Part shown: piece by piece, positions 26,985-35,568 of the stretch
Layout: each line of letters opens with the position of its first letter
Numbering within the stretch: position 1 is the stretch's first letter
Assembly: GCF_025370875.1 (NCBI RefSeq)
Contig: NZ_JAMXFD010000002.1
Location: 488,218 to 552,217, forward strand
DNA length: 64,000 bases
Direction: 5' to 3'
DNA from: Laspinema palackyanum D2c
Lineage (GTDB): Bacteria; Cyanobacteriota; Cyanobacteriia; Cyanobacteriales; Laspinemataceae
Notes under the pieces: generated by a model
Told to the model about the DNA's origin: nothing
Databases searched by the model: none
Seen by the model: only the letters and a program-made list of their open reading frames with translations
Program-made: the position numbers and the translations under genes

Positions 26985-27950
26985 ATGCCTACCTATACTG
27001 GAATTTCTAGCGAAGCCTTTCGCCATCCCTTGGATCGGGAAGCCGAGCAAACCTTACGTCGGGTCCCTGGGTTTGATTTGGTGGCCCGGAAGTTTGTAGA
27101 ATTTCTCGTGGAGCGTCCCCAGTATGTCTATATGATGGGCAATAGCATCCAAGTGGGTCCTCGGCAATATTCAACCTTGTATGGAATCTTTCGAGAATGT
27201 ATTCGGGATTTAGATATTTATCCCGAGCCCACTTTGTTTGTCTCTCAGGCCCCCGTGGTCAATGCCTACGCCCTGGGACAAGATCTGCCTTACATTGTCT
27301 TAAATACGGGATTAATTGACTTGATGAGTGAGGACGAAATTCGCTCGGTGGTCGCCCATGAACTGGGACATATCAAATGTGGTCACACCACGTTGATTCA
27401 GATGGCAAGTTGGGCGATTATGGCGGTTTTCAGTCTGGCAGATTTGACGATGGGGTTTAGCCGCATCCTCAGTACCGGCTTGATTTTGGCCTTTTATGAA
27501 TGGTTGCGAAAAGCGGAACTCTCGGCCGATCGCGCGGCGATGTTGGTTATGGATGATACCAGGCCGGTGATGCAGACGATGATGAAAATGGCCGGGGGGT
27601 CTACACGCTATGCCCATGAATGCAGCTTAGACGAGTTTACCCGCCAAGCCCAGCGCTATCAAGAACTGGATGAGGATGGACTCAATCAAGTTTATAAGTT
27701 TTTTCTCTATAACAACGTTGGACAGGGGGTTTTTCTGACCCATCCCTTTACCGTGGAACGAATCAGCTATTTACAAGCTTGGGCGTCTTCGCCGGAGTAT
27801 CGGGAGATTAAGCGGGGAAATTATCCGCGAGGGGGCGCTCAAGGGTCGGTGGAGGTGAAACCGGAGTCTTCCCCAGAACAGGAAGCCGATCGCTTGCGGC
27901 GTCAAATTGAGGAGTTGCAGCAGGAAATTAATCGGATCAAGGGGGAGTAG
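26985..27950 (+). CDS. M48 family metalloprotease
   Basis: Zinc protease of the M48 (HtpX/Ste24-like) family. The zinc motif HELGH is at residues 125-129 and the third ligand region ELSADRAAML is near 176. The preceding strand (VNAYALGQDLPYIVLNTGL) is also typical. A hydrophobic stretch around residues 140-165 lies between the two. The C-terminal 50 residues are a charged coiled-coil (EQEADRLRRQIEELQQEINR). It is probably membrane-associated and cytoplasmic, acting on misfolded membrane proteins, by family analogy. The ATG at 26985 agrees with the family N-terminus PTYTGISSEAFRHP. It is followed 61 bp later by a lipoprotein gene. Confidence 0.88.
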   Translation: MPTYTGISSEAFRHPLDREAEQTLRRVPGFDLVARKFVEFLVERPQYVYMMGNSIQVGPRQYSTLYGIFRECIRDLDIYPEPTLFVSQAPVVNAYALGQDLPYIVLNTGLIDLMSEDEIRSVVAHELGHIKCGHTTLIQMASWAIMAVFSLADLTMGFSRILSTGLILAFYEWLRKAELSADRAAMLVMDDTRPVMQTMMKMAGGSTRYAHECSLDEFTRQAQRYQELDEDGLNQVYKFFLYNNVGQGVFLTHPFTVERISYLQAWASSPEYREIKRGNYPRGGAQGSVEVKPESSPEQEADRLRRQIEELQQEINRIKGE

Positions 27951-28011
27951 GTGCAGGCGATCGCTCACTCAGCTACTCCCGCGATCCGGATCGAACTTTT
28001 ACATCGAATTC

Positions 28012-29406
28012 ATGCCTAGATTTCAGTGGTTTCTCAAGTTTATTCCGGCAGTCTCGCTTCTGGTCCTAATGGGGGGCTGTTCCCAAAGGGTCTCGCCAAC
28101 TTCTACAGAGTCTTTCGATTCACCCTCAGCAGTTGCCCAAGTCCCAGTCGCCCAAGGGGCAATTGATCCGTTTGCCGAGGGGATTAAATACGCCACGAGT
28201 GCCGCGAACCTCGCTCAAACTGCCCGTTCTCCGGCGCAGTGGGATGAAGTGTCAAAACAGTGGCTGCAAGCAATCTACTGGATGCAGTCCGTTCCCCCGA
28301 CGAATCCCCGCAGGGCGTTTGCTCAGAAAAAGGTGGCGGAATATATGCGCTATCTGATTTACACCCAGCAACAAGCGACGGTGAGTTCGCGCCTGAACTA
28401 TCCCACGTTTAATAGTGATATCCTCGATGAGCAATTGGGACTCTATTTATCCTACATTGAGGCGATGGGACGTCCTGATATTTTGATTGTCGGCAGTTCT
28501 CGGGCGGTCCAGGGAGTAGATCCGCGGATCCTTCGCCAAGGGTTAGCAGCGAGGGGGTTGTCGGGACTGCGGGTGTTTAATTTTGGGATTCATGGGGCCA
28601 CAGCCCAGGTGGTGCGGTTTCAGTTACAGCAACTGTTGGGTCCCGAGCATTTGCCCCGAATGATTTTATGGGCGGATGGGGTGCGGGCGTTTAATAGTGG
28701 CCGGGTCGATCGCACCTATACCGAAATTGTCCAGTCTCCGGGATATCAGCGGTTAGCTTCTGGGGTGCGTCCTCAGTTGAGTTCGGGGACTCCCCTAGAG
28801 GAGGCGATCGCCTCTTCCTCTCCAGGAGAATATCAGTTTCAACCCCTGAGTGTTTCCCCTTTCTCTGATTCGAGGGAGGTGAAGGATTTATCCTTACAAT
28901 ATCTCACCGGGTCCGGAGACAGGAACTCATCGACAATTGCGACGACGGTCCGCAGATTGAGTGCTTTGGGTTTAGCCATTGATGCCTACGGGTTCCACCC
29001 GGTTGCGACTCGCTTCAATCCCAGTCGCTACTATCAGCAACGGTCTCGGGTTGCCGGTCGCTATGATGGGGATTATGCCAATTTTCAATTGGGCGGCGTT
29101 CAGGGTTCGGCGTTGCAGTCTGTGGCAGCGTTTGCGCGATCGCGTCAAATTCCATTGGTGATTGTTAATTTACCCCTGACTGATGATTATTTAGATGCTA
29201 CCCGCAGCGCTAGGGAGGTGGAGTTCCGCCAGTATATGCGCCGCATCAGCGCTCAAGCATTTCTGTGGCGAGATCTGTCCACGGTGCGGGGGCTGAATCG
29301 GAATGAGTATTTTGAGGATCCGAGTCATTTGAATGAGTTAGGTGCGGCTGCGGTAGCTCGTTCCCTGGCTGCGGATCCGAATATTCCCTGGCCGAGACGT
29401 CGCTAG
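28012..29406 (+). CDS. Lipoprotein with C-module and SGNH/DUF1574-like domain
   Basis: 464 residues. A lipoprotein signal ends in the lipobox LMGGC with Cys23. The C-module lies at about 52-120 (ARSPAQWDEVSKQWLQAIYW then QSVPPTNPRR). From about 150 to the end is an SGNH-like domain resembling DUF1574/AlgJ-type acyltransfer proteins: DILIVGSSRAVQGVDP with the candidate nucleophile serine at 162 or 163, and a C-terminal EDPSHLNELGAAAVA segment with the Asp-xx-His pair. The frame opens 35 codons earlier, overlapping the protease gene, but those codons are arginine-rich without hydrophobicity, so the ATG at 28012 is chosen. It may modify a surface polysaccharide; that is inference. Confidence 0.78.
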   Translation: MPRFQWFLKFIPAVSLLVLMGGCSQRVSPTSTESFDSPSAVAQVPVAQGAIDPFAEGIKYATSAANLAQTARSPAQWDEVSKQWLQAIYWMQSVPPTNPRRAFAQKKVAEYMRYLIYTQQQATVSSRLNYPTFNSDILDEQLGLYLSYIEAMGRPDILIVGSSRAVQGVDPRILRQGLAARGLSGLRVFNFGIHGATAQVVRFQLQQLLGPEHLPRMILWADGVRAFNSGRVDRTYTEIVQSPGYQRLASGVRPQLSSGTPLEEAIASSSPGEYQFQPLSVSPFSDSREVKDLSLQYLTGSGDRNSSTIATTVRRLSALGLAIDAYGFHPVATRFNPSRYYQQRSRVAGRYDGDYANFQLGGVQGSALQSVAAFARSRQIPLVIVNLPLTDDYLDATRSAREVEFRQYMRRISAQAFLWRDLSTVRGLNRNEYFEDPSHLNELGAAAVARSLAADPNIPWPRRR

Positions 29407-29409
29407 TGC

Positions 29410-29488
29410 GGGGATGGGGAGGATGGGGATGAGGGGGAGGATGGGGATGAGGGGGAGGATGGGGAGGATGGGGAGGATGGGGAGAAGT
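29410..29488. repeat. G-rich minisatellite
   Basis: Tandem GGGGAGGATGGGGATGA-like units of about 17-18 bp, decaying into GGGGAGGAT 9-mers, right after the lipoprotein stop codon. The strand bias (G and A only, with T) is extreme. Confidence 0.8.
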
Positions 29489-29658
29489 GAGGCCAGGTTC
29501 CCCCTCAAGTGAGGTGAGCGGTTTGGGAGTCTAGGGGAGTGTAATGGGTTCAAAGGCTTCCTAATGAAAAGTGATGCCCCTTTTACCAAGGACATCACTT
29601 AAGTTTACCGTTTATAATTGAACCGTTCTAACTTATAATATGCACCACTGAATTTTAC

Positions 29659-30261
29659 TTACCAAAGTGCGCGCACAGGTTGCTGAATGTTGGAGACCAT
29701 GTTGCGATCATCAATGTCGAATTCAATCCGACGACCGGGAGTCATAACAGCTTGAGTACAAACATCCGGACCTACCATATAAGTGCGGATTCCGCCATCG
29801 GGAAGACGAACCTGTAAGGTGGTGTCTTCACAAGAAACGACATCACCAGCAACCCGGATGGTGCGGGCGGTGGTTGTCGTCGTCGGGGCGGTGGTTGTCG
29901 TCGTCGAGGTGGTGGTGGTGGTTACGCGATTATCTGGATTGAGAACCGTAACTTCTGTCCCCATCATCCCGGTATCATCTAACACCACTTGGATTTCCAT
30001 TCCGGGGAGCAACCCGAGACGGTTTCTTTCATCTTCGGAAATCTCGACGATCTGAGTTTCGCCATTGGGGAGACGAATGCTCACTTGATTGTTACGAATA
30101 CTTTGAATTGTACCTCGGACCATACTGGGGTTAGTTTGGCTAATAAACTGGCCCTCCCCAACTGGAGCGACTGGCCGAGACAATGCTGGAGAGACTGATA
30201 CTCCCGAGAGTAACAGGGTCAACATTGTACCTGTTAAGACTTTCATGTTTTTCATCCGCAT
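29659..30261 (-). CDS. Secreted protein ending in PVRALW (paralogue 1)
   Basis: 200-residue exported protein of unknown function. A signal peptide spans about residues 1-29 (ends SPALSRP). Then come two repeats of a small beta unit, MVRGTIQSIRNNQVSIRLP with NGETQIVEIS, and CEDTTLQVRLPDGGIRTYMV, separated by a linker made almost only of threonine (residues 113-131). It ends QQPVRALW. The gene at 33542 encodes a paralogue with the same signal, IRNN and NGET motifs, and the identical last eight residues. AGGA 7 bases before the ATG supports the start. Confidence 0.75.
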   Translation of the reverse strand: MRMKNMKVLTGTMLTLLLSGVSVSPALSRPVAPVGEGQFISQTNPSMVRGTIQSIRNNQVSIRLPNGETQIVEISEDERNRLGLLPGMEIQVVLDDTGMMGTEVTVLNPDNRVTTTTTSTTTTTAPTTTTTARTIRVAGDVVSCEDTTLQVRLPDGGIRTYMVGPDVCTQAVMTPGRRIEFDIDDRNMVSNIQQPVRALW

Positions 30262-30588
30262 GACATCCTCACTTCAACACGATTTAATTAACGAGATTTT
30301 GATGGAGATCTCGCGATCGGATCTACACACAACTTGCTGCTATTACCGGAACCCTGGCATGATTTTACCAGTCCGGTCCTGAATCTGTCATCTACCAATA
30401 GGTAGAGGTTGGCCCCCTAGGATCAATATAGATGGTTTTTTTTAGATCCGAGGAATTGATGCAAGAGCTCAAATCAAGTCAAGCTATAGAATAAAATAAT
30501 ATCAGTTTTTCTGGAAATGTGTAGTCCGGGTTTGTTAGGAATTAAAGATAAAGGAATGGTGCAAGGAGAAGTTCTATTGTTAAAGTTT

Positions 30589-31185
30589 ATGCGCCTTACC
30601 GTCAGTGCCGCAGTTTTACTCCTGTCGATGCCATCCCTCGCGTGGGGAACGGGTGTACCGGCAGAAATTTCCGTGGGAAATCTGCCAATTCCTGATTTAG
30701 AATGGTTGCCGGTTCTAGACCCTGAGTTACCTCCGTTAGGAGAATATTCTAAATTTATTCCCTTTGAGCAGGAAGTGTATCCTGAAAGGGTGGCTGAGGG
30801 AGTTCATTTAGTGATTCGCTTGAGTGAACGTCGCGTTTATGTCTATCGCAACGATCGCGTCCAAACCAGTTATCCGATCGCCGTTGGTAAGGAAGGGTGG
30901 GAAACGCCAACCGGCCAATATGAAGTCATGCAAATGCAACGGAATCCCATTTGGGAGCATCCTTGGACGGGTGAGTTGGTTTATCCAGGGCCGGATAATC
31001 CTTTAGGGCCTAGATGGATTGGGTTTTGGACAGACGGAAAGGATTTAATTGGGTTTCATGGTACTCCCAATGAAGAACTCATTGGAGAGGCGGTGTCACA
31101 CGGTTGCGTCCGAATGCGAAATCAGGATATTTTGTCCTTGTATGCCCTGGTAGACATAGGAACCCCGGTGACGGTAGAACCGTAA
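30589..31185 (+). CDS. L,D-transpeptidase (YkuD family)
   Basis: Cell-wall enzyme that makes 3-3 crosslinks or attaches proteins to peptidoglycan. The YkuD domain starts at HLVIRLSERRVYVYRNDRV and carries the catalytic signature HGTPNEELIGEAVSHGCVRM, including the active-site cysteine in SHGC. A signal peptide precedes it (MRLTVSAAVLLLSMPSLAWG), so it is exported. The frame is open to an ATG at 30517, but the signal peptide fits the ATG at 30589; an AAGGAGA at 30563-30569 would also serve a TTG at 30577. Terminated by the hairpin at 31250. Family length is usual. Confidence 0.87.
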   Translation: MRLTVSAAVLLLSMPSLAWGTGVPAEISVGNLPIPDLEWLPVLDPELPPLGEYSKFIPFEQEVYPERVAEGVHLVIRLSERRVYVYRNDRVQTSYPIAVGKEGWETPTGQYEVMQMQRNPIWEHPWTGELVYPGPDNPLGPRWIGFWTDGKDLIGFHGTPNEELIGEAVSHGCVRMRNQDILSLYALVDIGTPVTVEP

Positions 31186-31249
31186 TCTCTTCTGAGAGAA
31201 ACACAGATGAGAAAACGAGTCAAGACTGCCCCAATCTCAAAAATCGGAA

Positions 31250-31293
31250 GAGGAAGTGCGAAGAGACTGCCTTCGCACTTTCTCTGGCTTTTT
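31250..31293 (+). terminator. Terminator of the L,D-transpeptidase gene
   Basis: 14-bp stem GAGGAAGTGCGAAG/CTTCGCACTTTCTC (one G-T pair), 7-base loop, then TGGCTTTTT. It lies 64 bp after the stop codon. Confidence 0.82.
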
Positions 31294-31371
31294 CAATCCG
31301 AGTCCAATTCCCAGTGGGATGGACGATTAGAGACGAGATCTAAAAGATATAAAATGGATTGAACTAAGCAA

Positions 31372-33261
31372 TTATTCCAGCGATCGCTGATACTCTTCTA
31401 ACAACTGAAAAATATGATCGTATCCATCGACGCCGATCGCCGGTATAATTCGGGGGCGATGTTGTTCTAGCAATCCATGAAAGGCTTCTGCACCGATTTG
31501 ACCTTGGATAATCGAGAGCAATCCCGCACTTTGACGCCATTCTTGGGCCTCAATTTGCTCCAGGAGATACATTCCCAACCCGCCAAAATAAAGGGTCGAT
31601 TCCAGATTTTGTTGACGATAGTGAGCTTGGGCTAAATAGGCTAAGTTCAACCCCTGAAGGTAAAGGTCCCCGGAAATTTGGGCCGATTCCCATCCCTTCA
31701 ATAAATTGGCGATCGCCTTGGGATACTCGCCGATCGCCACATAAGCAATCCCCAAACTACTGCGACATAAGGCTTGACTTTGGCGATCGGCTAACTTGTC
31801 CGAAAGCTGCAATCCTTGTTCCAAATAATGAATCGCCCCCTCATACACCTCCGGTTCCAATTCTCCCTGTTCCCGGGCTTGAAACACCTCGCTAAACCCC
31901 AGATTTGCTAAAGCATTAGCCTCTCCTAGCCGTTCCCCCTCTTGCCGGGACCCGATTAAGGCGCGCTGGCTACAATCAATGGCTAAAGCGTAATTTTTCT
32001 GCCCCACATAACTGCGGCTGATATGATTGAGATTGGCAATTTCACAGCGGCGATCGCCTGCTTCCCGGGCAATATCCAAGGCTTGTTGATGAAAGGCGAT
32101 CGACCGCTCAAAATTTCCCATTGCTCGCATAGAATAACCCAGCAAGGTCAAAATCCGCGCCTTTTCCTGAGTCCCCTCCACCCGTCGCAAGGGTTCATCC
32201 AGATATTGCAAGGCACCGCGCAGATACTCCCCAGTAAAGGCCGCAAATATCCCCCCATACAAAGGAAAATACTCTCGCTGCGAAAATGCTCGTAAAATCT
32301 GTAACGTCACCTGAAAACAAGCATTAGTCAAGCGTTCCCGAGTATTGGGATTGAAGCGGGTGCTCCGATGGACCGCATTGGCGAGTTGAGACCAAATCAG
32401 GGCAAAGGTTAGATAGGTTGAAATCGAAAGCTTTGCTCCAACTTTGGAATCATAGACCATTTTATCAAACCAAACCACTAACCCCCGTTGTAAACCCTGC
32501 AAAATTACGGTGAGTTCCACCCAATCGCTCACATCGGCATGAGGTTGGCGATCGAGAAAGTCGAGGAAAGAGTGATTGAACGAAAGCGTGGTAAACAGTC
32601 CTTGGGGAAAGGGCCGATTCACTTGTTTGGCCCATAATGCCCAGGGTCCGTTCTGTCCGGGAATTCCCGCAAATCCCAGTTGTCCTCTGCCTTGTTCGTA
32701 GATCCAACTAACCAGGTGAGGTTCAATCTGCTGCCAGGATTGTAAGCCTTGTTGCAGTCCGTTAGCTAGGGGTGAAACTTCTAGGTGCAGTTCGGGATTG
32801 GCTATGCCATCGAGTTTATTCGTGAGAGTTTTGGCGAGTTGTCGCTGTTGGTCGAGGGTGAGAACTTCCGGTTGGTTGGGGTCAATCTCGCGCAGGAGTG
32901 CAAACAGGCGAGTATTAGGTTCGGCTTGGATGATGCGATCGGCAGCAGAGGCGATCGCATCTTTGACGCGATTTTCCTTTTGCCAGCGTTCCCATTGTTT
33001 TTCGATGGTTTGTAATGCGCGGTGAATGCGAGTAGCTTTGGCGGATTTCAACTCATCGGTTTCATGATCGAGTTGATATTGAGTGGTACTGAGGCGATCG
33101 CTGAGGCATCGCTCAAAAATTTCTCCAGTCCCACTGTCAATCTCTTGGACCAGCATTTGATAGACCTGCTCAACGGAGCGAATTTTGCCCTTGAGGGTCG
33201 TGTCTACGATGGTATCGATAAATTGGAAGTAGCGATCGCGCAAGGAAGTAGAATCTGACAT
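31372..33261 (-). CDS. TPR-repeat protein
   Basis: 629-residue protein without signal peptide. The first 330 residues are an unrecognised helical region. From about 370 to 580 are five or six tetratricopeptide repeats (for example ILTLLGYSMRAMGNFERSIA, ANLNHISRSYVGQKNYALAI, and a LGIAYVAIGEYPKAIANLL segment). The shape recalls scaffold or regulatory TPR proteins common in filamentous cyanobacteria. A TTG seven codons upstream is in frame; the ATG at 33261 is preferred. It is alone on its strand here. Ligand unknown. Confidence 0.78.
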   Translation of the reverse strand: MSDSTSLRDRYFQFIDTIVDTTLKGKIRSVEQVYQMLVQEIDSGTGEIFERCLSDRLSTTQYQLDHETDELKSAKATRIHRALQTIEKQWERWQKENRVKDAIASAADRIIQAEPNTRLFALLREIDPNQPEVLTLDQQRQLAKTLTNKLDGIANPELHLEVSPLANGLQQGLQSWQQIEPHLVSWIYEQGRGQLGFAGIPGQNGPWALWAKQVNRPFPQGLFTTLSFNHSFLDFLDRQPHADVSDWVELTVILQGLQRGLVVWFDKMVYDSKVGAKLSISTYLTFALIWSQLANAVHRSTRFNPNTRERLTNACFQVTLQILRAFSQREYFPLYGGIFAAFTGEYLRGALQYLDEPLRRVEGTQEKARILTLLGYSMRAMGNFERSIAFHQQALDIAREAGDRRCEIANLNHISRSYVGQKNYALAIDCSQRALIGSRQEGERLGEANALANLGFSEVFQAREQGELEPEVYEGAIHYLEQGLQLSDKLADRQSQALCRSSLGIAYVAIGEYPKAIANLLKGWESAQISGDLYLQGLNLAYLAQAHYRQQNLESTLYFGGLGMYLLEQIEAQEWRQSAGLLSIIQGQIGAEAFHGLLEQHRPRIIPAIGVDGYDHIFQLLEEYQRSLE

Positions 33262-33333
33262 TGTAAATATAAGCTCTATCAAGGATTCGGCAGTTTCCCT
33301 TGTTTATTCTACTTCTGCGGCTTTCCCTTCATC

Positions 33334-33372
33334 AGAGCAAGACCGCTTGCCGGTGGAAAGCGGTCTTGCTCT
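33334..33372. repeat. Perfect 15-bp inverted repeat
   Basis: AGAGCAAGACCGCTT / AAGCGGTCTTGCTCT with a 9-base loop in the gap upstream of the TPR gene. No T-run follows on either strand, which argues for a dispersed repeat and against a terminator. Confidence 0.7.
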
Positions 33373-33421
33373 ACGGAAGGCTGCGGTAGGCCCCTATCCA
33401 TCCTGCTCCCCCTAGAATTTG

Positions 33422-33478
33422 AGGAGTGGGAGCATTTTGCTTCCTTCTACAAAGAGGGAGCAATCTGCTCCCACTCCT
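33422..33478. repeat. 13-bp inverted repeat with long loop
   Basis: AGGAGTGGGAGCA / TGCTCCCACTCCT with a 31-base loop that contains a further nested GCT/AGC pair, beginning 50 bases after the neighbouring inverted repeat. It is followed by TTTAG only. It lies downstream of the minus-strand PVRALW gene and could double as a weak terminator. Confidence 0.6.
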
Positions 33479-33541
33479 TTAGACAATTGTCCTAATTCCT
33501 ACAAAAGTGGCACTATCTGAGCTTTAATTCATCAACACCCT

Positions 33542-34090
33542 TTACCACAATGCTCGAACAGGCTGCTGAGGGGCAGTTTCCACCTGGATCCGCTGAGGGG
33601 CCGGTTGCATCGGTTGTGGTGCAGCTGTGGGTGTCGTGGTTACAGAGGGGCGGGGTTCCGGTGTGATGGTGGTGGTAGTTTCCTGGCGGCTGTTAATTGA
33701 TTCAAAGACGCGGCGAATTTCATCAAGGGTATCGGAAGAGGCGGTTTCCTCGGACTCGATCTCGGTGGTGTAAGCCGTCACAGTCCCATTGGGGTAAAGC
33801 AGGACCTCCACTCCCGGACGCATCCCTAGTTTTTCTTGTTCGAGTACAGGGAGGGCAACTTGGGTGGTCTCTCCATTCTCCATTTCCAAGGTGACGATAT
33901 TGTTACGAATCATCGTGACTCGGCCCATCATCGGCTCCCCCATCGGCTGATTCATCATGGTTTGCGCGATCGCCTCTGGAATAATCCCGGATTCGGGAGT
34001 CGTTTCGGCGATCGCCTGGGATACATTTCCCCAACTGATCGTTACTGATAAAATTGTACCTGTCAAAAGGCTGATATTTTTTAGGTTCAT
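33542..34090 (-). CDS. Secreted protein ending in PVRALW (paralogue 2)
   Basis: 182-residue exported protein. The signal peptide ends near residue 29 (SQAIAETT). The middle part holds MGRVTMIRNNIVTLEMENG and ETTQVALPVLEQEKLGMRPG, which align with the protein at 29659 (IRNN, NGET, LGxxPG). A linker of Thr/Pro/Gln (residues 130-170) leads to the identical ending QQPVRALW. The conserved end after a disordered linker suggests a tail recognised by a partner or export machine. A GGAGAAC stretch lies 8-10 bases before the ATG. Confidence 0.75.
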   Translation of the reverse strand: MNLKNISLLTGTILSVTISWGNVSQAIAETTPESGIIPEAIAQTMMNQPMGEPMMGRVTMIRNNIVTLEMENGETTQVALPVLEQEKLGMRPGVEVLLYPNGTVTAYTTEIESEETASSDTLDEIRRVFESINSRQETTTTITPEPRPSVTTTPTAAPQPMQPAPQRIQVETAPQQPVRALW

Positions 34091-34937
34091 TTAAGGTTCT
34101 CCTTATTCACAATTCAGTTCAAGGATTTAAAGGAAATTATAACAGGATTGAGTTGATTTGTAAAAGATGGAGTAAATTTCAGATTCCTCACCCTCCTGTG
34201 TTCCCAATCCCCTAGCGGGTGAGAAATTTACATTGGACCCAATCTGTAGACTAGCCTGCATTGCATGGGATGCAGCCAGGTGTGGGTGTTAAGAGTTCGA
34301 CATCCTTAAGAAGGAAGTGTTAGGCATTTGAGCGAGAATGCGATCGGTTGGATTACTCTTGTAATGTCTGAAAGCCCCTACGCTCTAAACGAAATGTAAG
34401 TTTGGGAAATAGTATAGGGATTCCTGGCCCAATGACATTCACAAAAAGAAAAGGTTGCCGCCCAGATTGTCCGGTTTAACTTGTTCTCCCCGCATTCTGG
34501 AGAATTTTCATCCGGCTGCTCCCCCGATACTAGGGCGGTGCTTGTGAAAATCTCGCTTTTTTATAATGGGCTCACCTTATTTTCGGCGACTGCCGGTTTT
34601 GTGTACTCAAAAGGTGGCTACTGAGGGGATTGTTCGATGATGTGTGACCACGATTCCTGAGTGGGGGATAAAAAATTTCAAGACCCTCTAAATTGTTGTT
34701 CAACAGGTGTCAACCCTTGCGGTGAGAACAATCGAGGCGATCGGTTAATTCAAAAAAATTGGGACCTAGTTGAGCAGAAATACCCGAAATGGGGCGTTGT
34801 GGGTATTATCTCTATCCTTAGATAGCAATAGCAGTCGGTTCAACTTATTCCCTTCGATAGATGAGAAATGATGGATGTAATTGTTAATCTATTTACATAA
34901 GACAAAAAGCAACGAATTCAAAAAAGGAGATTATCTC
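34091..34937. other. Long non-coding gap (847 bp)
   Basis: No credible open frame on either strand. It holds small hairpins, for example CTGCAT/GATGCAG near 34256-34276 and CTCACC/GGGTGAG near 34187-34224. It separates two divergent genes and is unusually long for that. A small RNA gene is possible but I cannot identify one; no tRNA-like T-loop was found. Confidence 0.4.
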
Positions 34938-35201
34938 ATGTTGGTTAGTATTTTAACTTGGATTGTTTTAGGACTGATTGCTGGTGCTTTAGCAAAATTA
35001 ATTTATCCCGGAAGACAAGGCGGTGGTATTTTTGCCACGATTGGACTAGGGATTCTGGGTGCAATTGTCGGGGGATGGGTCGCGCAAGCCATCTTTGGAA
35101 TTACAACAGTGGGTCTGAGTTGGCAGGGTATTCTGTTTGCCGTGATCGGTGCCATGATCCTGATCTTCATCTGGGGTCTCTTGACTCAGCGTGCAGCCTA
35201 A
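34938..35201 (+). CDS. GlsB/YeaQ/YmgE-family membrane protein
   Basis: 87-residue protein of the transglycosylase-associated (GlsB/YeaQ/YmgE) family, small inner-membrane proteins linked to general stress. Three hydrophobic helices with glycine-rich turns are visible: ILTWIVLGLIAGALAKLIYP, then GGGIFATIGLGILGAIVGGW, and GILFAVIGAMILIFIWGLL. The open frame extends 19 codons upstream, but AAGGAG is 8-9 bases before the ATG at 34938, which also matches family length. Biochemical role unknown. Confidence 0.88.
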   Translation: MLVSILTWIVLGLIAGALAKLIYPGRQGGGIFATIGLGILGAIVGGWVAQAIFGITTVGLSWQGILFAVIGAMILIFIWGLLTQRAA

Positions 35202-35387
35202 ATTTTTCCAGTTTTCTCCCTAGAATGATCTAACTCTTTTTTAATAAACTGGTATTAGGGGTAGGGTAGCAAGCCTTTACCCCTTGCTTCATGGGACCAC
35301 ACTTAGGAAATCACTGCAATCCAGTCTCTAAGGGCCGGTTTAAAAGAAGGTTCATCACAATTATCAATCTGGGGCTAAGAAACGGTC

Positions 35388-35445
35388 TATACTACAAAGC
35401 AGTCTTCAGGGATATCACGATCATCCCTGAAGACTGCTTAATTTT
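35388..35445 (+). terminator. Perfect 15-bp hairpin with T-rich tail
   Basis: GCAGTCTTCAGGGAT / ATCCCTGAAGACTGC (35399-35413 and 35423-35437), loop of 9, then TTAATTTTATG. It lies about 200 bp after the YeaQ-type gene. A TATACT hexamer at about 35388 stands just before it and could be a -10 box, in which case the transcript would be only the hairpin. More likely a terminator or repeat. Confidence 0.55.
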
Positions 35446-35568
35446 ATGAAGGGTTTTGAGAGAGTTTCCCCCTCGGTTGCCAAACTCCGAAGGGCCTATT
35501 CTCTTAAATCCCGAAGGGGCTTTGTCAGCAAAATGGCAGAACTCTATTTCCTGAAACGGATCCCAATC

